Below are positions 28,609 through 37,523 of a stretch of DNA of 64,000 bases, piece after piece. The position numbers were made by a program, and so were the translations under genes. The DNA is from Streptomyces spinoverrucosus (GTDB lineage Bacteria > Actinomycetota > Actinomycetes > Streptomycetales > Streptomycetaceae): positions 3,534,001 to 3,598,000 of the forward strand of contig NZ_JADPZX010000001.1 of NCBI RefSeq assembly GCF_015712165.1, given 5' to 3'. Under the pieces are notes generated by a model. The model worked only from the letters and a program-made list of their open reading frames with translations, was not told the DNA's origin and did no database searches. The number at the start of each line of letters is the position of its first letter. Position 1 is the first letter of the stretch.

Positions 28609-30297
28609 TCAGGCGGTCGTGCCGCCGTTGTGCGCGGCGCGGCGGCGCAGGAACAGGACCAGGCCCGTGCCCAGGCCGAGTGCGAGGATCGCGCCCCCGG
28701 CGATCAGCGTCACACCGCCGGCGCCGGTGAGTGCCAGACCGCCGTCGGTGTCGGCACCCGAGTCGCCACCGGTGGTGTCACCTCCCGCGCTGCCGCCGGA
28801 GCCGCCCTCCGTGCCGGATGACGTGGAACCGCCGCCCGACGTGCCGCCGTTCGACGTGCCGCCGTCGGAGCCGGTGCCGCCGTCCGTCGAGCCCTCGTCG
28901 CCGGAGGCGTTGAGGACGATCCAGGCGGTGTCGTTGGACTTGTCGGATTCGGACGGGTTCTCCCAGTCGGGCAGCGCCACCTTCGCCTTGGCGTCCGCCA
29001 CCACCCGGTCGATGCGCAGCTCGAACGGGAAGCTCAGCTCCGCGTCCTCCAGCAGCGGGGTGTCCACCCAGCAGAGGTAGCCCTTGGTGTCCTCGGCGAT
29101 GTCGGTCTCACCGCAGGACTCCGGGGCCTTGGTGACCGTGGCCCCCTCGGGGACCTCCACCGTGAAGCCGATCGGCTCACCGCCCGAGCGCAGGGCGCTG
29201 ATCCAGGCCGGGCCGTTGTTGCGGAACCCGAGCTTCGCCGTGACGGTGTCACCCGCGGCGCCCTTGAGCGACGCGCCGGTCAGCTCCAGGTCGTGGGTGT
29301 TCGTCGTGGGCAGGTCCAGCTCGGCGTAGCGGGAGTAGTCCGCCGGGTCGGCGCCGGGGACCTCCTTCAGCTTCAGGTCCGGGCCGCTGCCGGGCCGGTA
29401 GTCCTTGGCCTCGCGCAGGCTCTTCGCCTCGGCCGGGGTGACCGCGGTGAAGCCGTAGTTGAAGACGTCGTAGAGGGCGAAGTCGGCGGTCTTCACCTTC
29501 AGCGGCTCGGTCAGCGCGTAAGCGGTGCCCGCCTCGATGGTGTCGGGGAAGGTGCAGATCGCCTCCGTGCCCTGCTCCAGCAGGGGCCCGGTGGTCACCT
29601 CGGCGTAGGCGCAGTTGCCGTAGGAGTCGGGGAAGGACAGGCCGCGGGAGCCGTGGAAGCGCAGCACCGCGCCTTCGGAGTCCATGGCGCCCTTGTTGCG
29701 CAGGCCCACGGGTGCCGCATAGGTGTCGCCCGCCTTGAGGCCGGCGGGCAGCGCCAGCTGGTGGTTGACGAACTCGGGGCCGCCCACCAGTACGTCGATG
29801 TCGAGCGGCGTGAACTGAAGCCCCTCGCCCTCGCCGGTGACCTTGATGGTGCCGAAGTCGCCGGCCTGGCTGTCGCCGTTGACGTCGATCCGGATGCCGC
29901 CGACGCGGTTGTACGTCTCGCCGGCGTACAGCTCGTAGCCGCTGCAGACCGCGACGAGGCCGTCGGCGTCACAGGGCAGCTTCACCGAGGCGACGCCCGC
30001 GAGTTCGGAGGCGTCGATACGGATCGTGTGGTCGCCGGTGAACACGGGCGGGATGACGCCGTCGCCGTCGAACTCCTCACCCGGGACGTTCAGCCGCAGG
30101 TCGACCTGCGGTTCCGTGTCGTCTTCGTTGCCGGAGCCCAGCGACAGGTCGACCCGGTCCTCGCCGGTGATCGTCACGGGCAGCGGCGCGGGCGCTGCCC
30201 GGGCGGTTCCCACGAGGCCGGCCGCGGCCAGACCCGTGGCGGCCAGCAGGCCCACGGATCTGAACAGCCCGGTCCGCCACGCTGACTTGAGTGTCAT
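28609..30297 (-). CDS. LAxTG-type sortase-anchored surface protein
   Basis: A 562-residue exported protein. Signal peptide at 1-34 (core GLLAATGLAAAGLVGTARA). A long beta-rich ectodomain resembles repeated adhesion or bacterial Ig-like modules (LRNKGAMDSEG and FRNNGPAWIS look like two related halves). Then come a Ser/Gly/Thr-rich stalk and the sorting signal LALTG, a hydrophobic helix and RRRAAH. LAxTG is the motif used by class E sortases of Streptomyces. No sortase gene is in the window. It is likely wall-attached with an unknown ligand. It may be the binding partner of wall enzymes nearby, but nothing shows this. Confidence 0.82.
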   Translation of the reverse strand: MTLKSAWRTGLFRSVGLLAATGLAAAGLVGTARAAPAPLPVTITGEDRVDLSLGSGNEDDTEPQVDLRLNVPGEEFDGDGVIPPVFTGDHTIRIDASELAGVASVKLPCDADGLVAVCSGYELYAGETYNRVGGIRIDVNGDSQAGDFGTIKVTGEGEGLQFTPLDIDVLVGGPEFVNHQLALPAGLKAGDTYAAPVGLRNKGAMDSEGAVLRFHGSRGLSFPDSYGNCAYAEVTTGPLLEQGTEAICTFPDTIEAGTAYALTEPLKVKTADFALYDVFNYGFTAVTPAEAKSLREAKDYRPGSGPDLKLKEVPGADPADYSRYAELDLPTTNTHDLELTGASLKGAAGDTVTAKLGFRNNGPAWISALRSGGEPIGFTVEVPEGATVTKAPESCGETDIAEDTKGYLCWVDTPLLEDAELSFPFELRIDRVVADAKAKVALPDWENPSESDKSNDTAWIVLNASGDEGSTDGGTGSDGGTSNGGTSGGGSTSSGTEGGSGGSAGGDTTGGDSGADTDGGLALTGAGGVTLIAGGAILALGLGTGLVLFLRRRAAHNGGTTA

Positions 30298-30474
30298 CGG
30301 GTGCTCTCTCGTCGATCGGGGTGTGCCCGGGCGGGCACACCCCCTTCGACCTGAGCCGCAGCCGGTCCGTTGTCCACAGAGACATCACAGCGGGATCACA
30401 TTCCCGCATACTCCGCCAACATCGAACGCACCATGGACCCAAATGTCCTCAACGGGCCACATTGGGCCCGCTGA

Positions 30475-31761
30475 TCACGCCTTCGGGGCCACCTTCGACA
30501 GCCCGTTGATGATGCGGTCCATCGCGTCGCCGCCCGTCGGGTCGGTGAGGTTGGCGAGCAGCTTCAGGGTGAACTTCATCAGCAGGGGGTGGGTCAGCCC
30601 GCGCTGGGTCGCGATCTTCATGACCTTCGGGTTGCCGATGAGCTTCACGAAGGCGCGGCCCAGGGTGTAGTAGCCGCCGTAGGTGTCCTTCAGGACACGC
30701 GGGTAGCGCTGGAGCGCCATCTCCCGTCCCGCGGGAGTCGGGCGGGCGTGCGCCTGGACGATGACGTCGGCGGCGATCTGGCCTGATTCCATGGCGTAGG
30801 CGATGCCCTCGCCGTTGAAGGGGTTCACCAGGCCGCCGGCGTCGCCGACGAGCAGCAGGCCCCGCGTGTAGTGCGGCTGGCGGTTGAAGGCCATGGGCAG
30901 GGCGGCGCCGCGGATCGGGCCGGTCATGTTGTCCGGGGTGTAGCCCCAGTCCTCGGGCATCGAGGCGCACCAGGCCTTCAGGACCTCGCGCCAGTCCAGT
31001 TCCTTGAAGGACTCGGAGGTGTTGAGTACGCCGAGGCCGACGTTCGAGGTGCCGTCGCCCATGCCGAAGATCCAGCCGTAGCCCGGCAGCAGCCGGTCCT
31101 CACCGGGCCCCCGCCGGTCCCACAGCTCCAGCCAGGACTCCAGGTAGTCGTCGTCATGGCGGGGGCTCTCGAAGTACGTCCGGACCGCGACACCCATCGG
31201 GCGGTCCTCGCGGCGGTGCAGGCCCATCGCCAGGGAGAGGCGGGTGGAGTTGCCGTCGGCGGCCACGACCAGCGGCGCGTGGAAGGTGACCTCCCGCTTC
31301 TCCTCACCCAGCTTGGCGTGCACGCCCGTGATGCGGCCCGTGCGGTCGTCCACGATCGGCGCGCCCACGTTGCAGCGCTCGTACAGCCGCGCGCCCGCCT
31401 TCTGCGCCTGCCGGGCGAGCTGCTCGTCGAAGTCGTCGCGCTTGCGGACCAGTCCGTAGTCGGGGAAGGAGGCGAGATCCGGCCAGTCCAGCTGGAGTCG
31501 CACACCCCCGCCGATGATCCTGAGCCCCTTGTTGCGCAGCCAGCCGGCCTCCTCGGAGATGTCGATGCCCATCGCCACGAGCTGTTTGGTGGCCCGCGGG
31601 GTAAGGCCGTCGCCGCAGACCTTCTCGCGCGGGAACTCGGTCTTCTCCAGGAGGAGTACGTCCAGTCCGGCCTTGGCGAGGTGGTACGCCGTCGTGGAAC
31701 CGGCCGGGCCCGCGCCCACGACGATCACATCGGCGGTGTTGTCCGTCAGAGACTCGGCCAC
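30475..31761 (-). CDS. menJ: Geranylgeranyl-reductase-family FAD oxidoreductase, probable menaquinone isoprenoid reductase
   Basis: A 428-residue flavoprotein. The dinucleotide-binding motif is DVIVVGAGPAGSTTAYHLAKAG at the N terminus. The PREKVCGDGLTPRA segment and GDAAGL-like VGDAGGLVNPFNGEGI mark the geranylgeranyl reductase family. The family reduces isoprenoid double bonds. In mycobacteria MenJ saturates one isoprene unit of menaquinone, and Streptomyces make partly saturated MK-9, so a similar task near menG and nuo is likely (inference; the symbol is by analogy). GTG start at 31761 follows GGGGAGA. Archaeal-lipid-type or carotenoid substrates cannot be excluded. Confidence 0.8.
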   Translation of the reverse strand: MAESLTDNTADVIVVGAGPAGSTTAYHLAKAGLDVLLLEKTEFPREKVCGDGLTPRATKQLVAMGIDISEEAGWLRNKGLRIIGGGVRLQLDWPDLASFPDYGLVRKRDDFDEQLARQAQKAGARLYERCNVGAPIVDDRTGRITGVHAKLGEEKREVTFHAPLVVAADGNSTRLSLAMGLHRREDRPMGVAVRTYFESPRHDDDYLESWLELWDRRGPGEDRLLPGYGWIFGMGDGTSNVGLGVLNTSESFKELDWREVLKAWCASMPEDWGYTPDNMTGPIRGAALPMAFNRQPHYTRGLLLVGDAGGLVNPFNGEGIAYAMESGQIAADVIVQAHARPTPAGREMALQRYPRVLKDTYGGYYTLGRAFVKLIGNPKVMKIATQRGLTHPLLMKFTLKLLANLTDPTGGDAMDRIINGLSKVAPKA

Positions 31762-31858
31762 GGCGGGATCTCCCCAAGTTCGAAATCTGTGTGCCGACCG
31801 GCACTGGACATGGGCAGTCTATTCAGCAGAATTGATCAACCTGCCGAAGGGATACCCA

Positions 31859-32365
31859 GTGAACCGAGCTCTCCCCGTGGTACGGCTGCGTGTCCCCACC
31901 GACGAGGACGCCGTCGCCTGGCACCGGGTGTTCGACCACCCGGACGTCATGGAGTTCCACGGCGGCAGGCCCGCGGAGCTGTCCGTCTACGAGGAGCTCA
32001 CCGCCCGCCAGCGCAAGCACGACGCCGAACTCGGCTTCTGCCTGTGGACGATGCTGGACGCCGACGACCGGGTCATCGGCTTCACCGGAGCGCAGCCGTG
32101 GCCGTGGGAGTGGGGACCGGCGGGCGAGATCGAGATCGGCTGGCGGCTGGGCCGGGAGCACTGGGGCAAGGGGTACGTCACGGCGGCCGCGCGGACGACC
32201 CTGGAGCGGGTACGCGCGGCGGGCGTCGGCAGCGTGGTGGCCATGGTCAACGCGCGCAACACCCGGTCGATCGCGGTCACCGAGCGACTCGGTATGCACC
32301 TCGCCGAGACGTTCACCACCCCCACGACCAACATGCTGGCGCACTGCTACCGACTGGATCTATGA
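31859..32365 (+). CDS. GNAT N-acetyltransferase (RimJ/RimL type)
   Basis: A 168-residue acetyltransferase. The acetyl-CoA binding region is GWRLGREHWGKGYVTAAARTTLE (A motif, xxGxGxA-like), and VNARNTRSIAVTERLGM is the typical C-terminal part. GTG at 31859 with GAAGGG upstream. It is divergent from the reductase gene. Substrate unknown: ribosomal protein N termini, small amines or antibiotics are all possible. Confidence 0.85.
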   Translation: MNRALPVVRLRVPTDEDAVAWHRVFDHPDVMEFHGGRPAELSVYEELTARQRKHDAELGFCLWTMLDADDRVIGFTGAQPWPWEWGPAGEIEIGWRLGREHWGKGYVTAAARTTLERVRAAGVGSVVAMVNARNTRSIAVTERLGMHLAETFTTPTTNMLAHCYRLDL

Positions 32366-32497
32366 CCGGGACCTATGACCTGGATCTACAACCTGAATCC
32401 GTAACGGAGAGTAACAGTCGACTACGGAAAGACACTTGATGCTTCCGGACGGCACCCCCGGGCGGTTACGCTGCCAGTACCTCTGGGGGTGACATCT

Positions 32498-32836
32498 GTG
32501 CGCATAACACGCAAGACGCCCGAAGTGCGCGTGCCGAAGCTTGTCGGACTGATGGCCGTGGACGCCCGTGAGACAGCCGAGGCCCAGGGAGTGCTGCTCA
32601 CCGCACCCGACCGGCCCGACTTCCATCTCACCGTCGTGGACTATGTCGTACGGCAGTACCCGCCGCCCGGCGTCGAGGTGCCGCGCGGTGCGGTGGTCAC
32701 CGTGTGGTTCGACCTCGGGGAGGGCGAGGGCGGCGGAGGCGCGGGCGTACGGGAACCGCGGCTGCCGAGGCCACCGAGGGGCGGCATGGAACGCGAGCTC
32801 GACCAGCCCGGCGACGCGTTCGAGGCGATCAGGTGA
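32498..32836 (+). CDS. Small protein with a single PASTA domain
   Basis: A 112-residue protein. Residues about 8-75 form one PASTA domain (VRVPKLVGLMAVDARETAEA start, YPPPGVEVPRGAVVTVW end). The rest is a Gly/Pro/Arg-rich tail. PASTA modules bind peptidoglycan stem peptides or beta-lactams and usually sit in PknB-like kinases or PBPs. Here there is no kinase, no signal peptide and no membrane helix, so its cellular site is unclear. GTG at 32498 is preferred because GGGGGTGA lies just upstream; GTG at 32489 is an alternative. Confidence 0.78.
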   Translation: MRITRKTPEVRVPKLVGLMAVDARETAEAQGVLLTAPDRPDFHLTVVDYVVRQYPPPGVEVPRGAVVTVWFDLGEGEGGGGAGVREPRLPRPPRGGMERELDQPGDAFEAIR

Positions 32837-32860
32837 GCCGGCGACCAGGTGAGCCGGCGA
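32830..32860 (+). repeat. 16-bp tandem duplication spanning the PASTA gene stop codon
   Basis: CAGGTGAGCCGGCGA occurs at 32830-32844 and 32846-32860. The first copy holds the stop codon (TGA 32834-32836). The second stop is out of frame. A third partial copy (CGGCTGAGCC) follows. Confidence 0.7.
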
Positions 32861-32884
32861 TCGGCTGAGCCCGCGGGGGCACGG

Positions 32885-33577
32885 TCAGACCTTGAACCCC
32901 CGGTGCAGGGCCACCACCCCGCCCGTCAGATTCCGCCACGCCACCTTCGACCACCCGGCCTTGCCCAGCCGCTCGGCCAGCGCGGGCTGGTCGGGCCAGG
33001 CGCGGATGGACTCGGCGAGATAGACGTACGCGTCCGGGTTCGAGGACACCGCGCGGGCCACCGGCGGCAGCGCCCGCATCAGGTACTCGGTGTAGACCTT
33101 GCGGAACGGCTCCCACGTCGGATGCGAGAACTCGCAGATCACGACCCGCCCGCCGGGCCGGGTCACCCGGTACATCTCGCGCAGCGCCGCGTCCGTGTCC
33201 TGTACGTTGCGCAGCCCGAAGGAGATGGTGACGGCGTCGAACACGTCGTCCTTGAAGGGCAGCCGGGTCGCGTCGCCCGCCGTCAGCGGCAGCCAGGGGT
33301 GGCGCTGCTTGCCGACCTGGAGCATGCCGAGGGAGAAGTCGCAGGGCACGACATAGGCGCCGGCCCGCGTGAAGGGCAGCGAGGAGGTGGCCGTACCGGC
33401 GGCCAGGTCCAGCACCTTCTGCGCGGGGCGCGCGTCGACCGCCTTCGCGACCTCCCGGCGCCACACCCGGTCCTGGCCGAGCGACAGCACATCGTTCGTC
33501 AGGTCGTACCGTTCCGCCACGTCGTCGAACATCGAGGCGACTTCGTGCGGCTGCTTGTTCAGGGAAGCGCGGGTCAC
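32885..33577 (-). CDS. menG: Demethylmenaquinone methyltransferase
   Basis: A 230-residue SAM-dependent C-methyltransferase for the last ring-tailoring step of menaquinone. It begins [24 protein letters not shown] as in actinobacterial UbiE/MenG. SAM motif I is [11 protein letters not shown], and [22 protein letters not shown] and CEFSHPTW are family landmarks. GTG start at 33577; the ribosome binding site is weak. It works downstream of MqnA/E/C/P and UbiD-like proteins encoded elsewhere in the window. Confidence 0.92.
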   Translation of the reverse strand: MTRASLNKQPHEVASMFDDVAERYDLTNDVLSLGQDRVWRREVAKAVDARPAQKVLDLAAGTATSSLPFTRAGAYVVPCDFSLGMLQVGKQRHPWLPLTAGDATRLPFKDDVFDAVTISFGLRNVQDTDAALREMYRVTRPGGRVVICEFSHPTWEPFRKVYTEYLMRALPPVARAVSSNPDAYVYLAESIRAWPDQPALAERLGKAGWSKVAWRNLTGGVVALHRGFKV

Positions 33578-33600
33578 GGGCCCATTCTTGCAGCCCGCGT

Positions 33601-34659
33601 TCACGGCAGAAGCCGCGGCTTCCTCCTGGCGGCCGCATCCTCCACCCACCCGCACAACAGCACGAATCCCCCGATCAGCATCCACCCGACCCCGAACATG
33701 AACCACTGACTCTCCAGCGGCAGATACGCCTCGAACGCCGGCACCTTCCAGAACTGGTCGATCAGCGGCACGGCCAGGATCAGCGCGATCTCGTGCCAGA
33801 GGTAGATCGTGACGGCACGCGCGTTGAAGACGGTGACGATCCGGTCCAGTCGCCGAAGCCGCGCGAGCCCGGCGAAGTCGACGCCGAAGTGTGCCTTGGT
33901 CCACATCAGCAGCGTCACGAAGCCCGCCGACCAGAAGGCCTGCGCGAGCGGGTTCTCGTCCAGGTCGTACGTGCCGTACTCCGCCTGGTGCGCGAGCGCG
34001 TACCAGCCGCCGTACGCGAGCGCGCCCAGCGAGAACAGCACGACCGCGAACGGCTTCAGGCGGCGCAGCACGCCGTCGCGGTGCGCGAAGCCCAGGACCC
34101 AGCAGAAGAGGTACGTGGCCAGGTCCAGCAGTCCGGTGCCGAAGCGGTTGTCCGGCGGCTGCCACACGAACTGGAAGACCACGATCGGGGCCAGGGACGA
34201 CAGCAGTACCGGGATCGGCGCGAGCCGGAACACCCGCAGCAGCACCGGGGAGAGCAGCACGAACCACAGATACGTCCGCAGGTACCACAGGATCTCCCAC
34301 GCCTGCTCACCCCAGGCGTTCCCCGGCGGATCACCCAGCGGCACGATCCAGAAGACGATCTGCCAGCCGGGCATCCAGTCGTGGACCAGCATGGCCACGA
34401 CCACGAAGAAACCCCAGAACCAGAAAGGCGGGAGCAGTCTGCGTATGCGGCTCCTGATCACCTTCACAGCCGGGCGCTCCAGCGACTTCGCCATCAGCGT
34501 GCCGGCCAGGGCGAACATGATGCCCATCGAGGGGAACACCATGCCCGCCCAGGCCCAGCCGAAGGTGTGGTACGTGACCACGCGGACGAGCGCGACCGCG
34601 CGCAGGGTGTCGAAGTAGCGGTCCCGCCCGGCCGGGCCGCCTCTGCGATGCGTCCCCAT
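33601..34659 (-). CDS. Membrane acyltransferase (acyltransferase 3 family)
   Basis: A 352-residue polytopic protein with about ten helices. The N terminus [24 protein letters not shown] carries the family Arg and the catalytic His31. Members O-acylate exported sugars, lipids or polymers. The gene overlaps the stop of the deacetylase-glycosyltransferase by one base (TGATG), so coupled expression is likely. Together they suggest O-acylation (for example O-acetylation or O-succinylation) of an extracellular polysaccharide. Donor and acceptor are unknown. Confidence 0.83.
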   Translation of the reverse strand: MGTHRRGGPAGRDRYFDTLRAVALVRVVTYHTFGWAWAGMVFPSMGIMFALAGTLMAKSLERPAVKVIRSRIRRLLPPFWFWGFFVVVAMLVHDWMPGWQIVFWIVPLGDPPGNAWGEQAWEILWYLRTYLWFVLLSPVLLRVFRLAPIPVLLSSLAPIVVFQFVWQPPDNRFGTGLLDLATYLFCWVLGFAHRDGVLRRLKPFAVVLFSLGALAYGGWYALAHQAEYGTYDLDENPLAQAFWSAGFVTLLMWTKAHFGVDFAGLARLRRLDRIVTVFNARAVTIYLWHEIALILAVPLIDQFWKVPAFEAYLPLESQWFMFGVGWMLIGGFVLLCGWVEDAAARRKPRLLP

Positions 34660-36947
34660 CAGCTCGCCCCGGCGGGCGTCCCCACCTCACCGGTCCGCTT
34701 CAGCTTCTGCCAGCGCAGGCGGCCGCCGGTCAGGGCGGTGACGCAGGAGTGGATGAGGACGAGGTACATCATCTGCCGGTACGCCAGCTGCTGCAGCGGC
34801 ATCATCAGCAGATACCGGTACTTCTCGCGGTCCAGCCGGAAGGCGTACGCCGCACAGAACAGCTGGACACCCAGCACCGCCAGCCACGCCAGCAGGGCCG
34901 CCTTGAAGTCGATGAAGATCATCGAGTAGGCGGTGAAGACGTCGATCAGCGGGGCGAAGACCGGCGTGATGATCTGGAAGACGACGACCAGCGGCATCCC
35001 GACCCGCCCGAAACGCCCCGAAGGTCCCTTGTCGACGAGGGACTTGCGGTGCTTCCACAGCGCCTGCATGGTGCCGTACGACCACCGGTACCGCTGGGAC
35101 CAGAGCTGCTTCAGCGAACCTGGCGCCTCCGTCCACGCGCGCGCGTGCTCCTCGTACACGACCCGCCAGCCCGCGCGGTGCATGGCGATGGTGATGTCGG
35201 TGTCCTCGGCGAGGGTGTCCTCGCTCATCCCGCCGACCTGAAGGACCGCGTCCCGGCGGAACGCGCCGATCGCGCCGGGGATGGTCGGCATGCAGCGCAG
35301 CAGGTCGTACATCCGCCGGTCGAGGTTGAAGCCCATCACGTACTCGATGTGCTGCCAGGCCCCGATGACCGTGTTGCGGTTGCCGACCTTGGCGTTGCCC
35401 GCGACCGCGCCGACGCCCCGGTCGGCGAAGGGCTGCACCAGGTGCCGTACGGTCTCCGGCTCGAAGACCGTGTCGCCGTCCATCATCACGACGATGTCGT
35501 GACTGGCGCTGCGCACCCCGTTGTTGAGGGCGGCCGGCTTGCCCGCGTTCTCCTGGCGGATGACGCGGACGTTCGTCATGCCGAGCGCCTCGGCCGCGTC
35601 GCGCGCGATCTGTGACGTACCGTCCGTCGAACCGTCGTCCACGACGATGATCTCGATCGGGTGGGTGCTCCGCGCCAGTGACTCCAGGGTGTTGGCGATG
35701 CACTCCTTCTCGTTGTACGCCGGGACGATCACGCTCACCGGCTGGGTGACCGGCGGCCCCCAGCTGAAGCGGCGTCTGTTGCGCTGCCGGTAGTGGCGGC
35801 GGGCGAGGATCAGCATCATGCCGAAACGGCCCATGACGGCGACACCGACGACGGCGAGGCCGGTCGCCAGGCCCGGGACCGTCCACTCGGCGACGGCGAC
35901 GGCCGCGACCAGGGCCTTGCCCTCGTAGAGGGTGGTGCCGGTGGCGGTGCGGTGGGCGGCCTGGAGCGAGTTCGCGCCCGTGGCGCCGCCGGGGGCGCCC
36001 GCCATACCGGGAGCCCCGGCGGTCCCCTGACCCTGCTGCTCCTGCTGCTCCTGCTGCTCCTGCATCACCCCGCTGATCGTGGTGAAGGTGTAGCCCTTGG
36101 CCCGCATCTTCTCGATGTACTTGGGCAGCGCCTCGATCGTCTGCGACCGCTCGCCGCCCGCGTCGTGGAAGAGGACCGACGCGCCCTCGCCGCTCTTCGG
36201 CGTGGCCCCCTTGATGATCTGCGAGACACCGGGCCGCTTCCAGTCGTCGCTGTCGGTGTCGATGAAGACGCTGGTGTAACCGTCCTCGCCGAGCTTCTGG
36301 TAGACGGGCCAGCTGTAGTTGTCGATGGCGTCCGTCTCGGAGGAGTACGGCGCCCGGAACAGCGTCGTCGTGATGCCGGCCGCGCCCGCCAGCGCGAGCT
36401 GCGTCTGCGTCATCTCGCGCCGCATCCGGGCGTCGCTCTGGTACGACAGGTCGACGTGGGTGAAGGTGTGGATGCCCACCTCGTTGCCCTGTTCGACCAT
36501 CTCCTCGACGATGTCCGGGTAGCGCGTCACCATCGACCCGACCACGAAGAACGTGGCCGGTACGTCGTACTTCTCCAGGATCTCGAGGACCTGGGGTGTC
36601 CAGGTGGGGTTCGGGCCGTCGTCGAAGGTGAGCGCGATCGTCTTGTCCGGGACGGAGAGGGTGGTCGCCTGCCCGCCGCGGAAGGTCAGGATCGGGCCGC
36701 CGTCGAGGATGTCGTCGGGGACCTCGCTGGAGCTGGCGCCGCTGCGCACCCGCTGGTCGCCGCCGACCTCGGCGCGCAGATAGCCGTCGAGCAGCATGAT
36801 GCTGGTCAGCGCCAGCAGGAGCAGCAGGGCGAGGATGACCCGCGGTTTCTGCAGTGCCGCGGCCCGGCCCGCCGCCCGTTCGATGCGGGTGGGGGCGCGT
36901 CGGCGCCCGCGGGCGGAACGGACGGGGCCTGAGGATGTCGTCGTCAT
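34659..36947 (-). CDS. Fused polysaccharide deacetylase and processive family-2 glycosyltransferase
   Basis: A 762-residue membrane protein. An N-terminal helix spans about 36-53. The NodB deacetylase domain spans about 100-295: metal/acid motif TFDDGP (Asp109, Asp110), HTFTH (His160, His164), FRAPY near 197-201. A Gln/Gly-rich linker at 295-325 and membrane helices near 345-380 follow. The GT2 domain has VDDGS (437), the DxD in MDGDT (490-492), EDTD (581-584) and QRYRW (618-622), the marks of processive synthases such as PgaC/HasA. C-terminal helices follow. It likely makes and partly deacetylates a beta-linked aminosugar polymer; S. coelicolor MatB has the same fusion plan (from memory). 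ATG 36947; weak ribosome site. Confidence 0.88.
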   Translation of the reverse strand: MTTTSSGPVRSARGRRRAPTRIERAAGRAAALQKPRVILALLLLLALTSIMLLDGYLRAEVGGDQRVRSGASSSEVPDDILDGGPILTFRGGQATTLSVPDKTIALTFDDGPNPTWTPQVLEILEKYDVPATFFVVGSMVTRYPDIVEEMVEQGNEVGIHTFTHVDLSYQSDARMRREMTQTQLALAGAAGITTTLFRAPYSSETDAIDNYSWPVYQKLGEDGYTSVFIDTDSDDWKRPGVSQIIKGATPKSGEGASVLFHDAGGERSQTIEALPKYIEKMRAKGYTFTTISGVMQEQQEQQEQQGQGTAGAPGMAGAPGGATGANSLQAAHRTATGTTLYEGKALVAAVAVAEWTVPGLATGLAVVGVAVMGRFGMMLILARRHYRQRNRRRFSWGPPVTQPVSVIVPAYNEKECIANTLESLARSTHPIEIIVVDDGSTDGTSQIARDAAEALGMTNVRVIRQENAGKPAALNNGVRSASHDIVVMMDGDTVFEPETVRHLVQPFADRGVGAVAGNAKVGNRNTVIGAWQHIEYVMGFNLDRRMYDLLRCMPTIPGAIGAFRRDAVLQVGGMSEDTLAEDTDITIAMHRAGWRVVYEEHARAWTEAPGSLKQLWSQRYRWSYGTMQALWKHRKSLVDKGPSGRFGRVGMPLVVVFQIITPVFAPLIDVFTAYSMIFIDFKAALLAWLAVLGVQLFCAAYAFRLDREKYRYLLMMPLQQLAYRQMMYLVLIHSCVTALTGGRLRWQKLKRTGEVGTPAGAS

Positions 36948-36963
36948 GTGGGTGGCGTTCGGC

Positions 36964-37329
36964 TCAGTCGGCGACCGCTGGGGCGGTGGCGCCGGTCGGG
37001 ATCGGGGACGGGGCGCCGCTGGGCGGGACGGTCCCTGCCGGGCCACCGCCCGGGCCGCCCTGCGGTCCGGGGCCGCCGCCCGCGAAGGGCAGCAGCGAGG
37101 ACGGGGTGAGCGAGGTGCCCCAGCCCATGAAGGCGGCGCCCAGTACGACCGCGTAGCCGAGGCAGGCCACGCCGAGCAGCAGGCCGACGCGGCGCAGCAG
37201 CTTGGCCCGGCGTCCGGAGTTGTCAACGAACACGGGACCCTCGGCCGAGCCGGAGGCGGACCCGTTGCCGCGTTTGCGGCGGCGACCGCGTGTCGCCGCG
37301 CGGCTTTCGATGGCAGGCTCTGAATGCAT
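36964..37329 (-). CDS. Small membrane protein upstream of the glycan synthase
   Basis: A 121-residue protein with a basic N-terminal part (RGRRRKRGNG), one helix at about 46-70 (LLRRVGLLLGVACLGYAVVLGAAF) and a Pro/Gly-rich outer tail. It lies 16 bp before the deacetylase-glycosyltransferase on the same strand and is probably its partner. I do not recognise a family. A Pro/Gly-rich outer tail could reach into the wall. ATG at 37329 with GGGGA close upstream. Confidence 0.7.
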   Translation of the reverse strand: MHSEPAIESRAATRGRRRKRGNGSASGSAEGPVFVDNSGRRAKLLRRVGLLLGVACLGYAVVLGAAFMGWGTSLTPSSLLPFAGGGPGPQGGPGGGPAGTVPPSGAPSPIPTGATAPAVAD

Positions 37330-37523
37330 TCCCCGGACGCTAGGGAGCCTTTATGTGCCGCCGTTCCCGACTTCATATGAGAGCCCCGTGAGAAACCCCT
37401 TTACCTGTGAGTGCGCTGAGAGATGCCGGGGTCCGCGCTGATATTCACGGCCGGTTCCCAGCTTCGCGTGACACACCTTTCCTTCGACCAAGGACAGACG
37501 TCACGGAAGCGGGTGCGTGCGCA

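Noticed and set aside
36010..36065. Repeated CTGCTGCTC units (possible CRISPR or microsatellite)
   Set aside because: They encode the Gln/Glu-rich linker of the deacetylase-glycosyltransferase in frame; no spacers.
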